A stretch of 64,000 nt of DNA from Arthrobacter sp. (GTDB lineage Bacteria; Actinomycetota; Actinomycetes; Actinomycetales; Micrococcaceae): the NCBI GenBank assembly GCA_031277795.1, contig JAITLQ010000012.1, forward strand, positions 62,001-126,000, in the 5' to 3' direction. The notes below the pieces were generated by a model that worked only from the letters and a program-made list of their open reading frames with translations, had not been told where the DNA came from and did no database searches. The stretch's first letter is position 1. Every line of letters starts with the position of its first letter. The position numbers and the translations under genes are program-made. This document shows positions 30,964 through 39,659 of the stretch, one piece after another.

Positions 30964-32160
30964 TCACTGTCCTGGGGTGAGGTTGCCGGGGATCGAGGCC
31001 TCGAAGGCGGCGATGGAGGCGCGCACCTGGGCCACGCTGTCCCCGCCGAACTTCTCGAGGACGGCGTCGGCGAGCACGAGGGCCACCATGGCCTCGGCGA
31101 CCACGCCGGCGGCCGGGACGGCGCAGACGTCCGAGCGCTGGTGGTGGGCGCGCGCCGGTTCCCCCGTGGCGACGTCGACCGTGGCCAGCGCCTGCGGGAC
31201 CGTGGCGATGGGCTTCATGGCCGCGCGCACGCGGATCGAGCCACCGATACTCATGCCGCCCTCGATGCCGCCGGCGCGCGCGGTCTCGCGCACGAGGCGA
31301 CCCTCGGCGTCGGCATGGATCTCGTCGTGGGCCAGGCCGCCGCGGCGGCGAGCGGTCTCGAAGCCATCTCCGACCTCGACGCCCTTGATCGCCTGAATGC
31401 CCATGAGGGCGGCGGCGAGGCGGGCATCGAGACGGCGGTCCCAGTGCACGTACGAGCCGAGGCCGACCGGCAGGCCGGTGGCGATGACCTCGACGACGCC
31501 GCCCAGGGTCTGGCCGTTGTCGTGGGCGTCGTCCACCTCGCGCACCATGGCGGCGGAGGTCTGCGCATCGAAGCAGCGCAGCGGGTCGGCGTCGAGCGCC
31601 TCGACGTCGCCGGGGCCCGGCACGGGCGAACCGGCCGGGACGGCGACCTCGCCCAGGGCGACCGTGTGCGAGACGAGACCGATGCCGAGCTCGCGCAGGA
31701 AGGAGGAGGCCACCTCGCCGAGCGCGACGCGGGCGGCGGTCTCGCGCGCCGACGCTCGCTCGAGCACTGGGCGGGCCTCGTCGAAGCCGTACTTCTGCAT
31801 GCCGGCCAGGTCGGCGTGGCCGGGGCGCGGGCGGGTGAGCGCAGCGTTGCGGGCCTTGCCCTCCAGCGAGCCTTCCGGCACCGGATCCGGGCTCATGACC
31901 TGGCTCCACTTGGGCCATTCGGTGTTGGCGACCTCGATGGCCACCGGGCCGCCCAGCGTGGCGCCGTGGCGCACACCGCCGGTGAGCGTGACCTCGTCAC
32001 GCTCAAACTTCATGCGGGCACCGCGGCCGTAGCCGAGGCGCCGGCGGGCCAACGCGTCTTGGACGGCGGCCGTGGTCAGGGGGACACCGGCGGGCAGACC
32101 CTCAAGGATCCCGACAAGAGCGGGCCCGTGGGACTCGCCGGAGGTGAGCCAACGCAACAT
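30964..32160 (-). CDS. aroC: Chorismate synthase
   Basis: Final common step to aromatic compounds; needs reduced FMN. Signature motifs are [11 protein letters not shown] at the start, [34 protein letters not shown] and the arginine-rich C-terminal half ([17 protein letters not shown] variant). The start is either ATG 32158-32160 (398 residues, matching family N-termini) or ATG 32167-32169, three codons upstream. Neither has an ideal ribosome site. It lies between aroE and aroK in the same operon. Confidence 0.95.
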   Translation of the reverse strand: MLRWLTSGESHGPALVGILEGLPAGVPLTTAAVQDALARRRLGYGRGARMKFERDEVTLTGGVRHGATLGGPVAIEVANTEWPKWSQVMSPDPVPEGSLEGKARNAALTRPRPGHADLAGMQKYGFDEARPVLERASARETAARVALGEVASSFLRELGIGLVSHTVALGEVAVPAGSPVPGPGDVEALDADPLRCFDAQTSAAMVREVDDAHDNGQTLGGVVEVIATGLPVGLGSYVHWDRRLDARLAAALMGIQAIKGVEVGDGFETARRRGGLAHDEIHADAEGRLVRETARAGGIEGGMSIGGSIRVRAAMKPIATVPQALATVDVATGEPARAHHQRSDVCAVPAAGVVAEAMVALVLADAVLEKFGGDSVAQVRASIAAFEASIPGNLTPGQ

Positions 32161-32181
32161 GACCACCATCCTGCCACGGTG

Positions 32182-33054
32182 CTAGCGGGGCGAGCCCGCC
32201 GGGGTGATGTCCGCTGCGTCACACAACGCGCCGACAACGAAGTCCTCACGGGCGCGTGCATCGCCGGTGAACAACTCGATCTGGGCCACGGCTTGGTAGA
32301 CCAGCATCGCCAGCCCGTGCACGGCCCGCCCGCCCGCTGCCTGCCACCGCGCCGCGAGCGCGCTGGGCCAGGGATCGTAGGCCACGTCCAGGAGCGGGAC
32401 GCCCGGGGCGGCGAGGTGCGCGACGTCGGAGGCCGAGGCGTCGGCGGCGCGCGGCGGCAACGCCGAGACGACAGCGCCCGGCGGGGCGAGCCGCGTCACG
32501 GATGTGAGAGAGGTCACGTCCACGTCGAGTCCGAGGGCCTCCCCCAGCCCGGCCAGGCCGGCGGCCCGCTGGGGCGAGCGCACGGCGACGGTGGCCGAGT
32601 CGAAGCCCAGCTGTGCCAACGCGGCCAGCGCCGCCGCCGCGGTGCCTCCCCCGCCCAGAACGAGGGCCGCCCGCGCCGGGTCGAGACCGCCGGCGGCGCG
32701 CAGGGACAGCACGATCCCCTCGACGTCGGTGTTGTGCCCCGTGAGCCGCACCGCGCCGGAGGCCCGGGAGACGACCACGGTGTTCATGGCGCCCAGGAGG
32801 CGCGCCGTGGGCGTGACCTCGTCCATCTCGCTTAAGAGGGCGGCCTTGAGCGGCATCGTCGCCGAGAGCCCCAGCCACCCGGGCTCGGCGCGCAGGCGCC
32901 GCGCCAGGGCCGGGGCGTCGGCGGCGTCGGCCTCGACGCGCCCGTACTCGATCGGCGCCTCGAGCAAGGCGTACGCCGTGGAGTGCAGCAGGGGCGAGCG
33001 CGAGTGCGTGATGGGCGAGCCGGCCACGGCCGCCCGCAGTTGAGGATCGCTCAC
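32182..33054 (-). CDS. aroE: Shikimate dehydrogenase
   Basis: Reduces 3-dehydroshikimate to shikimate with NADPH. The 290-residue form from GTG 33052-33054 fits the family N-terminus (AAVAGSPITHSRSPLLHS). Substrate residues lie in SRSPLLH, the catalytic Lys in SATMPLKAA and the Asp in GHNTDVEG. The NADP fold is LVLGGGGTAAAALAALAQLG. VTxPxK is the more usual form of the lysine motif; here it reads ATMPLK. The start overlaps the mltG stop by 4 nt (GTGA). Confidence 0.93.
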   Translation of the reverse strand: MSDPQLRAAVAGSPITHSRSPLLHSTAYALLEAPIEYGRVEADAADAPALARRLRAEPGWLGLSATMPLKAALLSEMDEVTPTARLLGAMNTVVVSRASGAVRLTGHNTDVEGIVLSLRAAGGLDPARAALVLGGGGTAAAALAALAQLGFDSATVAVRSPQRAAGLAGLGEALGLDVDVTSLTSVTRLAPPGAVVSALPPRAADASASDVAHLAAPGVPLLDVAYDPWPSALAARWQAAGGRAVHGLAMLVYQAVAQIELFTGDARAREDFVVGALCDAADITPAGSPR

Positions 33055-34544
33055 GAGCAGCGTCCCTCGTTGGCCTGGCACCACTGGCGGTACTTCTCGA
33101 CGTTGGCGAGGTGCTCGGCGTGGGTCTTGGCGAAGAGCGTCTCGCCGGTGTCGAGGTTCACCGTGACCCAGTAGTAGTCATCCGACGCCTCCGGGTTCGC
33201 CGCCGCCTCGATGGCCGCATCGTTCGGCGAACCGATCGGGGTGGGAGGAAGCCCCTTGTGCACGTACGTGTTGTAGGGGTTCGAGGCGTCCTGCTGTTCG
33301 GCCCTGGAGACCTGCAGCGAGTAGCGATCGAGGCCGTAGATGACCGTGGCGTCCGACTGCAGCAGGCCGTTCGTCTCGGTGTTCTTGGCCGAGAGTCGGT
33401 TCTCGATCACGCCGGCCACCTTGGCGTAATCGGACTTGAGCGCCTCCGCCATGAGGATCGAGGCGATCGTCAGCGTGCGCTGCTGCTCGGAGGGATCGGT
33501 GATCCCGGCATCCGTGAGCGTCTTCTTCGTGGCATCGACGAGACCCTGGAGCACCGTCTTGACGTCGGCATCCGCCGGGAAGCGGTACTCCCCGGGGTGC
33601 AGCCAGCCCTCCAGGTTGCTTGCCTCCTTCGGCAGGCCGAAGCTGCTGGGCTTGGCCGCCGCCGCCTTGAGGTCCTTGAGGCTGAGCCCCGTGCCCTCCG
33701 CGATCTGCTCCAGGGCGGCGTTGAGCCTGATGTTGGGCGTGAGCGCGAAGTAGCTCACGGCAGCGGCCTTGCTCGTGAGCGCCTCGAGCGCATCGGAGGC
33801 CTTCATCTCCAGCTTGAGCTGGAACTCGCCGGGGTGGAAGGTGGCCGCCGTGTCCGCGTTCACCGCTGCGTCGAACGCCCCGGTGCTCTTGATGACGCCG
33901 GCCTCCAGGAGGTGCTTGCCGATCTGGGTGGAGCCCCAGCCGTCCTGCACGGTGAAGGCGACGTTACCGGAGCCCGGCCCGGGGTAATCGGCCGGCGGGG
34001 CCGTGAGTTGCTTGAGCAGGAAGTAGCCGCCGCCGCCCACCGCCAAGAGGAAGACGAGCACGATGGCCGTCAAGATGAGGCCGCGATTGCGGCGTCGCTT
34101 CTTGCGCGCGCTCAGGTCCACCTCCTCGCTCGGGAAGAAATGCTCGGCCGGCAGGTATCCATCGGGGACGGCGCCGAAACGCGCGAGCGAGTCCTCGAAG
34201 CTCCCGCCGTGGTGCGGAGCCGCCCAGGCCTCCTCTTCCGCCGCGCTCAACCACGCGCCGTCGTCCTGGGGCTGCGCCTCGCCGTCGTGGGCGGTGGGCT
34301 CGTCCCACGAGACCAGCGCCGGAGCCTCCTGCGCGTCGAACTCGTCGGCGGGGGCCGCGACCGGAACGGGCGTGGGCAGCGCCTCCTGGCCGGCCAGGGC
34401 CAGCGCCTCCTCGACGGCGGCCGAATCGCCCGCACCGTGGCGACCGACGCCGGTAAACCGGCGCGCCGGGGTGTGCCGGCGGCGGCGTCGTCGGGGCGAG
34501 AGGCTCTGCTCGGGGGTGAGATCCCCGGGTTCCGTGGTGCTCAA
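33051..34544 (-). CDS. mltG: Endolytic murein transglycosylase MltG
   Basis: Cuts nascent peptidoglycan strands at the outer face of the membrane, setting glycan length. The 497-residue form starts at TTG 34542-34544 (AAGGA 7 nt upstream). It has a long charged cytoplasmic N-terminus (1-150), one membrane helix (about 155-177) and an extracellular YceG/MltG domain. The catalytic region reads IASILMAEALKSDYAKVAGV. Only the second of the two glutamates in the EKE motif of Gram-negative enzymes is kept, as in other actinobacteria as I recall them. SDATVIYGLD and YNTYVHKGLPPTPIGSP are further signatures. Its neighbours ruvX and aroE follow the standard actinobacterial order. Confidence 0.9.
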   Translation of the reverse strand: MSTTEPGDLTPEQSLSPRRRRRRHTPARRFTGVGRHGAGDSAAVEEALALAGQEALPTPVPVAAPADEFDAQEAPALVSWDEPTAHDGEAQPQDDGAWLSAAEEEAWAAPHHGGSFEDSLARFGAVPDGYLPAEHFFPSEEVDLSARKKRRRNRGLILTAIVLVFLLAVGGGGYFLLKQLTAPPADYPGPGSGNVAFTVQDGWGSTQIGKHLLEAGVIKSTGAFDAAVNADTAATFHPGEFQLKLEMKASDALEALTSKAAAVSYFALTPNIRLNAALEQIAEGTGLSLKDLKAAAAKPSSFGLPKEASNLEGWLHPGEYRFPADADVKTVLQGLVDATKKTLTDAGITDPSEQQRTLTIASILMAEALKSDYAKVAGVIENRLSAKNTETNGLLQSDATVIYGLDRYSLQVSRAEQQDASNPYNTYVHKGLPPTPIGSPNDAAIEAAANPEASDDYYWVTVNLDTGETLFAKTHAEHLANVEKYRQWCQANEGRCS

Positions 34545-34593
34545 GCGGTGTCCTTCACGGATCGAGGCGGCTGGCTGCCGCCGGGGGCAACGA

Positions 34594-35124
34594 TCAGGCG
34601 AGGGGTTGCCCCGCGGGGCGTCCCAGGGATTCTTGCATGTCAAGGGCCTGCTGCAGGATCGCCACGGCGGCGGCCTGATCGATGACGGCGCGGGAGTTCT
34701 TCACGTTGAGGCCGTTCTCGTGCAGCTGACGCTGGGCGGAGACGGTGCTCAGGCGCTCGTCGATCATGCGCACCTGGGCCGCAGACCCCGCCTCGGTCAG
34801 GGCGAGCGCGAGCTGGGCCGCGTAGTCGAGGGCGTCCTGCGTGGAGGGGGTATGGCCGCCGCTCAGATTGCGCGGCAGCCCCACGTAGACGGTGAGCGCG
34901 CCGACCTCGAGCGCGTGCTCGACGACCAAGCGCTGGTCGCTGTGCTTCTTGACGTCGCGGCGCAGGGTGCGCACCGGCGTGGCGAGCAGGCCGTCCGGGT
35001 CGGCGGCGGCCAGGCCGACGCGGGCCTTACCGACGTCGACGCCCAGCCGCACGCCGCGGGGCAGGGTCGGGGCCACTTCGGCCCCGTCCCCGCCCCGCGA
35101 AGCGTCGTTCAAAGACTCAGGCAC
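34594..35124 (-). CDS. ruvX: RuvX/YqgF-family RNase H-like nuclease
   Basis: A Holliday-junction-resolvase-like protein, linked in other bacteria to 16S rRNA end processing. The 176-residue product has the RNase H-fold acidic residues: Asp in RLGVDVGKARVGLA, Glu in MIDERLST and Asp in VIDQAAAVAILQ. The NLSGG motif (PRNLSGGHTPSTQDALDYA) is also present. GTG 35122-35124 overlaps the alaS stop by 8 nt (GTGCCTGA), preferred over a longer frame that would extend into alaS. Confidence 0.92.
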   Translation of the reverse strand: MPESLNDASRGGDGAEVAPTLPRGVRLGVDVGKARVGLAAADPDGLLATPVRTLRRDVKKHSDQRLVVEHALEVGALTVYVGLPRNLSGGHTPSTQDALDYAAQLALALTEAGSAAQVRMIDERLSTVSAQRQLHENGLNVKNSRAVIDQAAAVAILQQALDMQESLGRPAGQPLA

Positions 35125-37810
35125 GCTGGGCCACGAGTCGGGTGACCTCGGCGAGGGCCGCCGGGATCTGCGCGGCGTCCTGGCCACCGCCCTGCGCGAC
35201 GTCGTCCTTGCCGCCGCCGCCACCGCCGAGCACCTTGGCCCCGGCGCGGACGAGGGCGCCGGCCTTGACGCCGGCGTCGCGGGCGGCCTGGTTGGTCGCC
35301 ACGAGGAGGACGGGCTTGCCGGAGACCACGCCGGTCACGGCCACCGTGGAGGCGTCGGCGCCCAGGCGATCGCGGGCCGGCAGCGCCAGGGCGCGCAGGT
35401 CGTCTGCGCTGGCGACCTCGCCGGCGTCGTGGGTCACGAGGCGGACGCCCGCCACGTCCGTGGCGGCGGCCACGAGGGCGGCGGAGGCGGCCTGCAGCTT
35501 CTCGTGACGCAGGCGCTCCACCTCCTTCTCGGCGGCGCGCAGCTTGGCCACGGTGGAGGTGATGCGCTCACGCAGCTCACCGGCGGGGACGCGGAACATC
35601 TCGGTCAGGTCGGTGACGAGCGCGCGCTCCGCCGCGTTGTGCCGGAAGGCCTCCAGGCCGACGAGCGCCTCGACGCGGCGGTTGCCGGAGCCGACGGAGG
35701 CCTCGCCGAGCAGCGTCAGCGAGCCGATGTTGGCCGTGCGGCCCACGTGCGTGCCGCCGCAGAACTCGCGCGACCACGCTCCGTCGATCTCCACGACGCG
35801 CACGGTGTCGCCGTACTTCTCGCCGAAGAGGCTCGTGGCGCCGAGGGCCTTGGCCTCGTCCTTCTTCATGACGCGGGTCAGGACGTCGAAGTCGCGATCG
35901 ATGGCGTGGTTCACCACGGCCTCGACCTCGGAGCGCGCGGCGGCGCTCATGGCGTCGGCCCACGTGAAGTCGAAGCGCAGGTAACCGGCCTTGTTGAAGG
36001 AGCCGGACTGCAGGGCCTCGAGACCGAGCACCTGGTGCAGCGCGGCGTGCACGAGGTGGGTCGCGGTGTGCGCCTCCTCGCCGGCGTGGCGACGCGCGGC
36101 GTCGACGCTGGCCAGCACCGTGGCGTCGGCGGGCAGCTCGCCCTCGCGGACGATCGCGCGGTGCACGGACAGGCCGCGCATGGGCGCCTGCACATCCGTC
36201 ACCTCGACGACGAAGCCGTCGCCCGTGATGAGGCCGGTGTCGGCCGCCTGACCGCCCGCCTCGGCGTAGAACGGGGTGGCGTCGAGCACGAGCTCGATCT
36301 CCTGACCCTGCTCGGCCACCTGAACGCGCTTCCCGCCCACGAGCACGCCGCGCACGGCGGACTCGGTGACGAGCTCGTCGTAGCCGGTGAAGTGGGTGTC
36401 GCCGGCGTCGTGCAGCTCGCGGTAGACCGTGAGGTCGGCGTGGCCGGTCTTCTTGGCCTTCGCGTCCTTCTTGGCGCGCTGGCGCTGCTCCTCCATGAGG
36501 GCCGTGAACTGCTCGCGGTCGACGGCCAGGCCGGCCTCGCCGGCAATCTCCAGCGTGAGGTCGATCGGGAAGCCGTAGGTGTCGTGCAGCGAGAAGGCGT
36601 CGGCGCCGGAGAGCGGCGTGCCGGCGGCCTTGGCGCCCTGCAGCGCCTCCTCGAGGCGGGCGGTGCCGGAGGCGATGGTGCGCAGGAAGGAGCGCTCCTC
36701 GGCGTAGGCAACGCGGGCGATGCGCTCGAAGTCGGTCTCCACGACGGGGTAGACGCCCTTCATGGCGTCGCGCGAGACGGGCAGCAGGACGGGGAGCACG
36801 GGCTCCTCGACGCCCAGCAGGCGCATGGCGCGCACGGCGCGGCGGATGAGGCGGCGCAGCACGTAGCCCCGGCCCTCGTTGGAGGGGGTCACGCCGTCGG
36901 AGATCAGCATGAGCGAGCTGCGGATGTGGTCGCCCACCACGCGCAGGCGCACGTCGTCGGCGTGGTGCGGATCCGCGGGATCCTCCGTGCCCGTGTACGC
37001 CTTGCCGGCCATCTCGGCGGCGCGGTCGAGGACGGGACGGACCTGGTCCGTCTCGTAGATGTTCTCCACGCCCTGGAGGATCATCGCGAGGCGCTCGAGG
37101 CCGAGGCCGGTGTCGATGTTGCGCTGCGGCAGCTCGCCCGCCACATCGAAGTCGGTCTTGGAGCGCACGGCGGAGAGCTGGTACTGCATGAACACGAGGT
37201 TCCAGATCTCGATGTAGCGCGTCTCGTCGACGGCGGGTCCGCCCTCGAGGCCGTAGGCGGGGCCGCGGTCGTAGTAGATCTCGGAGCAGGGGCCGCCGGG
37301 GCCCGGCTGTCCGGTGTTCCAGTAGTTGTCGGCCTTGCCCGTGCCCACGACGCGCTCGCGGGGCATCCCGATCTTCTCTTCCCAGATCTGGCGCGCCTCG
37401 TCGTCGCGCTCGTCACCCTCCTCGTAGACGGTGACCCACAGGCGCTCGGGGTCCAGGCCGAAGCCGCCCTGGTCCTGCGGCGTGGTCAGCAGCTCCCACG
37501 CGAACGTGATGGCGCCTTCCTTGAAGTAGTCACCGAAGGAGAAGTTGCCGGCCATCTGGAAGAAGGTGCCGTGACGCGCGGTTTGGCCCACCTCCTCGAT
37601 GTCGGCCGTGCGGATGCACTTCTGCACGCTCGTGGCGCGCGGGTACGGCGCCGGCTCCACCGCCGTCAGGTACGGGATGAAGGGAACCATGCCCGCCACG
37701 GTGAACAGCAAGGACGGGTCGGATGAGACCAGGGAGGCGCTGGGCACGGGGGTGTGGCCGCGGGCCTCGAAGAAGCTGATCCATCGCTGGGCGATGTCCT
37801 GGGATTTCAT
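35117..37810 (-). CDS. alaS: Alanyl-tRNA synthetase
   Basis: Charges tRNA-Ala. The 897-residue class II enzyme is complete. Its catalytic domain starts IAQRWISFFEARGHTPVPSA, with motif 2 QKCIRTADIEEVG. The editing domain has zinc ligands in HTATHLVHAAL and the Cys/His of EFCGGTHVGRTAN. The C-Ala/DHHA1 domain ends the protein (GKPVLLVATN, GGGGGGKDDVAQGGG). It is followed without promoter by ruvX. Confidence 0.96.
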   Translation of the reverse strand: MKSQDIAQRWISFFEARGHTPVPSASLVSSDPSLLFTVAGMVPFIPYLTAVEPAPYPRATSVQKCIRTADIEEVGQTARHGTFFQMAGNFSFGDYFKEGAITFAWELLTTPQDQGGFGLDPERLWVTVYEEGDERDDEARQIWEEKIGMPRERVVGTGKADNYWNTGQPGPGGPCSEIYYDRGPAYGLEGGPAVDETRYIEIWNLVFMQYQLSAVRSKTDFDVAGELPQRNIDTGLGLERLAMILQGVENIYETDQVRPVLDRAAEMAGKAYTGTEDPADPHHADDVRLRVVGDHIRSSLMLISDGVTPSNEGRGYVLRRLIRRAVRAMRLLGVEEPVLPVLLPVSRDAMKGVYPVVETDFERIARVAYAEERSFLRTIASGTARLEEALQGAKAAGTPLSGADAFSLHDTYGFPIDLTLEIAGEAGLAVDREQFTALMEEQRQRAKKDAKAKKTGHADLTVYRELHDAGDTHFTGYDELVTESAVRGVLVGGKRVQVAEQGQEIELVLDATPFYAEAGGQAADTGLITGDGFVVEVTDVQAPMRGLSVHRAIVREGELPADATVLASVDAARRHAGEEAHTATHLVHAALHQVLGLEALQSGSFNKAGYLRFDFTWADAMSAAARSEVEAVVNHAIDRDFDVLTRVMKKDEAKALGATSLFGEKYGDTVRVVEIDGAWSREFCGGTHVGRTANIGSLTLLGEASVGSGNRRVEALVGLEAFRHNAAERALVTDLTEMFRVPAGELRERITSTVAKLRAAEKEVERLRHEKLQAASAALVAAATDVAGVRLVTHDAGEVASADDLRALALPARDRLGADASTVAVTGVVSGKPVLLVATNQAARDAGVKAGALVRAGAKVLGGGGGGKDDVAQGGGQDAAQIPAALAEVTRLVAQRA

Positions 37811-37864
37811 GCTGCTGTGTGTCTCCTGCTGAAGCGAAGCGAATCGGGAAGGGAAAGGGAGGTG

Positions 37865-38113
37865 CTAGCGGACGGATCCGTCGGCGTGGCGCCCGCGGGG
37901 CGCCTCGTCGATGCCGAGCGCGGTGCGCAGCTCGGCCTCACGCGTGGCCATGCCGTCCTTGAAGGCGGCGCCGGCGGATTCGACCCAGCCGCTCACGCGG
38001 TCAAGGGCGGTGTCGGCCAGGGCCAGCGGGCCGCTCGCGCGGGCCTTGGAGAGCTGGCGGGCGCCCAGCACCCCGATGCCCACGCCGAGGGCCACCCAGA
38101 ACAGTTTCTTCAC
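37865..38113 (-). CDS. Small membrane-anchored protein upstream of alaS
   Basis: An 82-residue protein. It has one N-terminal membrane helix (residues about 4-19, LFWVALGVGIGVLGAR) and a charged soluble tail ending APRGRHADGSVR. The start is GTG 38111-38113 behind a purine-rich GAGAAAGAAGA stretch. A small protein of this type, in some genomes named DUF6167, commonly lies between the DUF948 gene and alaS in actinobacteria. The function is unknown. It may act with the neighbouring DUF948 membrane protein. Confidence 0.7.
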   Translation of the reverse strand: MKKLFWVALGVGIGVLGARQLSKARASGPLALADTALDRVSGWVESAGAAFKDGMATREAELRTALGIDEAPRGRHADGSVR

Positions 38114-38192
38114 GTGTGTTCTTCTTTCTCCGTGGTGGATTGCGGTGCCGGAGCGGCGATCGCGGCGGCCCGAAGGCGGGCCGCACCGGCGA

Positions 38193-38564
38193 TCAGCGCG
38201 CGCGGCGCCCCGATCCGCGGCGGGTCGTTGACAGCGCGGCACGCACGCCGGAGCTGAACGAGGCGATCTTGATGAGCGGCTTGCCGACGATGGCGGCGGT
38301 CAGCGAGGACAGCGCCGTTAGGTTGGCCGTCGCGTCCTGGACGTTGGAGGTGATGGCGTCGACCCGCTCGAGCTGCTGGTGGCTCGTGGCCACGGTCGTG
38401 GACACCTCGCCCAGGATCGGCGTGGTGTTGTCGGTGACCTCGCGCACGGCGCGGCGCAGCTCGTCGAACACGCGGCCGAGCTTGATGATCGGCACGGCAA
38501 GCAGGGCCACAAGAACGAGGAAGACCCCCGCGGCGATCAGGCCGGCGATGTCTGCGCCACTCAT
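38193..38564 (-). CDS. DUF948 single-pass membrane protein
   Basis: A 123-residue protein. The N-terminal membrane helix (about 4-27, DIAGLIAAGVFLVLVALLAV) is followed by a helical, probably coiled-coil segment (FDELRRAVREVTDNTTPILG) and a basic C-terminus. The helix-plus-NTTP pattern is typical of DUF948. ATG 38562-38564 has AAGGAG 8 nt upstream. The function is unknown; the family is a fixed neighbour of rpsD/alaS in actinobacteria. There are 79 nt to the next gene. Confidence 0.75.
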   Translation of the reverse strand: MSGADIAGLIAAGVFLVLVALLAVPIIKLGRVFDELRRAVREVTDNTTPILGEVSTTVATSHQQLERVDAITSNVQDATANLTALSSLTAAIVGKPLIKIASFSSGVRAALSTTRRGSGRRAR

Positions 38565-38676
38565 GTGTTGTGCTCCTTTGAGTCCGGGGGGTGTGTCCGT
38601 GGGTGCGCCGAGCCTGGCCCAGCGCATGTCCACCTTACCGCCCCCGCGTGCCCCGTCCGCGTGACCCGGTGACGGG

Positions 38677-38743
38677 ACAAGCCCGCCTCCGCAAAAACAG
38701 CGGTGACGGGCTTGTCCTTGTTCCCCTCGCGCGAGGCGAGGGG
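38677..38743 (-). terminator. Tandem hairpins after rpsD
   Basis: The first hairpin is CCCCTCGC (38736-38743) with GCGAGGGG (38723-38730) on the minus strand, starting 10 nt after the rpsD stop. The second is ACAAGCCCG (38707-38715) with CGGGCTTGT (38677-38685), with an inner CCGC/GCGG stem. Together they make a strong end for rpsD. Confidence 0.65.
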
Positions 38744-38753
38744 AGCGCCAAGA

Positions 38754-39377
38754 TCAGCGGGCGTAGTACTCGACCACGAGCTGCTCTTCGCAGGTCACGG
38801 GGACCTCGGAGCGCTTGGGGCGACGAACCAGCTTGGCCTGCAGCGACTCCAGCTTGACGTCCAGGTAACCCGGGACGGCCGGCAGGACGTCGCGGTGGGC
38901 GCCAGCGGCGGCCAGCTGGAACGGGACCATGGTCTCGCTGCGCTGGTGCACGTGGATGAGCTGGCCTTCCTTCACGCGGAAGGAGGGGCGATCGACGCGG
39001 ATGCCGTCCACCAGGATGTGGCGGTGCACGACCAGCTGGCGGGCCTGCTGGATGGTGCGGGCGAAGCCGGCGCGCAGCACGAGGGCGTCAAGACGCATCT
39101 CGAGCAGCTCGATCAGGTTCTCACCGGTCAGGCCCTTGGTGCGACGAGCCTCTTCGAAGACGATCGTCATCTGGGCCTCGCGGATGCCGTACTGGGCGCG
39201 AAGACGCTGCTTCTCGCGCAGACGCACTGCGTAGTCGCTGTCCTGCTTCTTGCGGGCACGGCCGTGCTGGCCGGGACCGTACGGACGGCGCTCCATGTAC
39301 TTCTCAGCCTTCGGCGTCAGGGCGATGCCGAGGGCACGGGACAGACGCACGGTGTTGCGTGCGCGATTGCTGGCCAC
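38754..39377 (-). CDS. rpsD: 30S ribosomal protein uS4
   Basis: A primary 16S rRNA-binding protein that nucleates 30S assembly. The 207-residue product shows MERRPYGPGQHGRARKKQDS, the S4 RNA-binding domain (LEMRLDALVLRAGFARTIQQ; HRHILVDGIRVDRPSF) and the C-terminal EVPVTCEEQLVVEYYAR. The N-terminus lacks the zinc-binding cysteines of other uS4 forms and matches the Arthrobacter/Micrococcaceae-type sequence. GTG 39375-39377 has GAAGGA 8 nt upstream. A TAGGCT/TAGATA box near 39500-39510 gives a leader of about 120 nt. Confidence 0.97.
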   Translation of the reverse strand: MASNRARNTVRLSRALGIALTPKAEKYMERRPYGPGQHGRARKKQDSDYAVRLREKQRLRAQYGIREAQMTIVFEEARRTKGLTGENLIELLEMRLDALVLRAGFARTIQQARQLVVHRHILVDGIRVDRPSFRVKEGQLIHVHQRSETMVPFQLAAAGAHRDVLPAVPGYLDVKLESLQAKLVRRPKRSEVPVTCEEQLVVEYYAR

Positions 39378-39580
39378 GATAGTGTCCTTCTCTGTTCCGC
39401 GAGCTCTTAGGCGGTCTGGCCTCCGCAAGTGGAGAGAGGGGGGAGCTCGCTTCCCGCCGTTCTGCAGCGCGCGCCCGAGGGCGCGGCTTGCCAGCCAAGT
39501 ATCTAGCCTACCAGCGTCCCCGCCCCTTCGGCGCACGACGACGCGTACTCACCCGGGGTGCCGTGCGTCACGTGGGCGGC

Positions 39581-39603
39581 CGGGGGGTCCCGGCGGGCCC
39601 CCG
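39581..39603 (-). terminator. Hairpin after rarA
   Basis: CGGGGG (39598-39603, minus strand) pairs with CCCCCG (39581-39586) around an 11-nt G/C-rich loop, about 57 nt after the rarA stop. Confidence 0.4.
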
Positions 39604-39659
39604 AACGCGCCGAGCCGCCCACCCCGGCCTCAGGGCGACCGGGACGGCGCCCGCCGACC

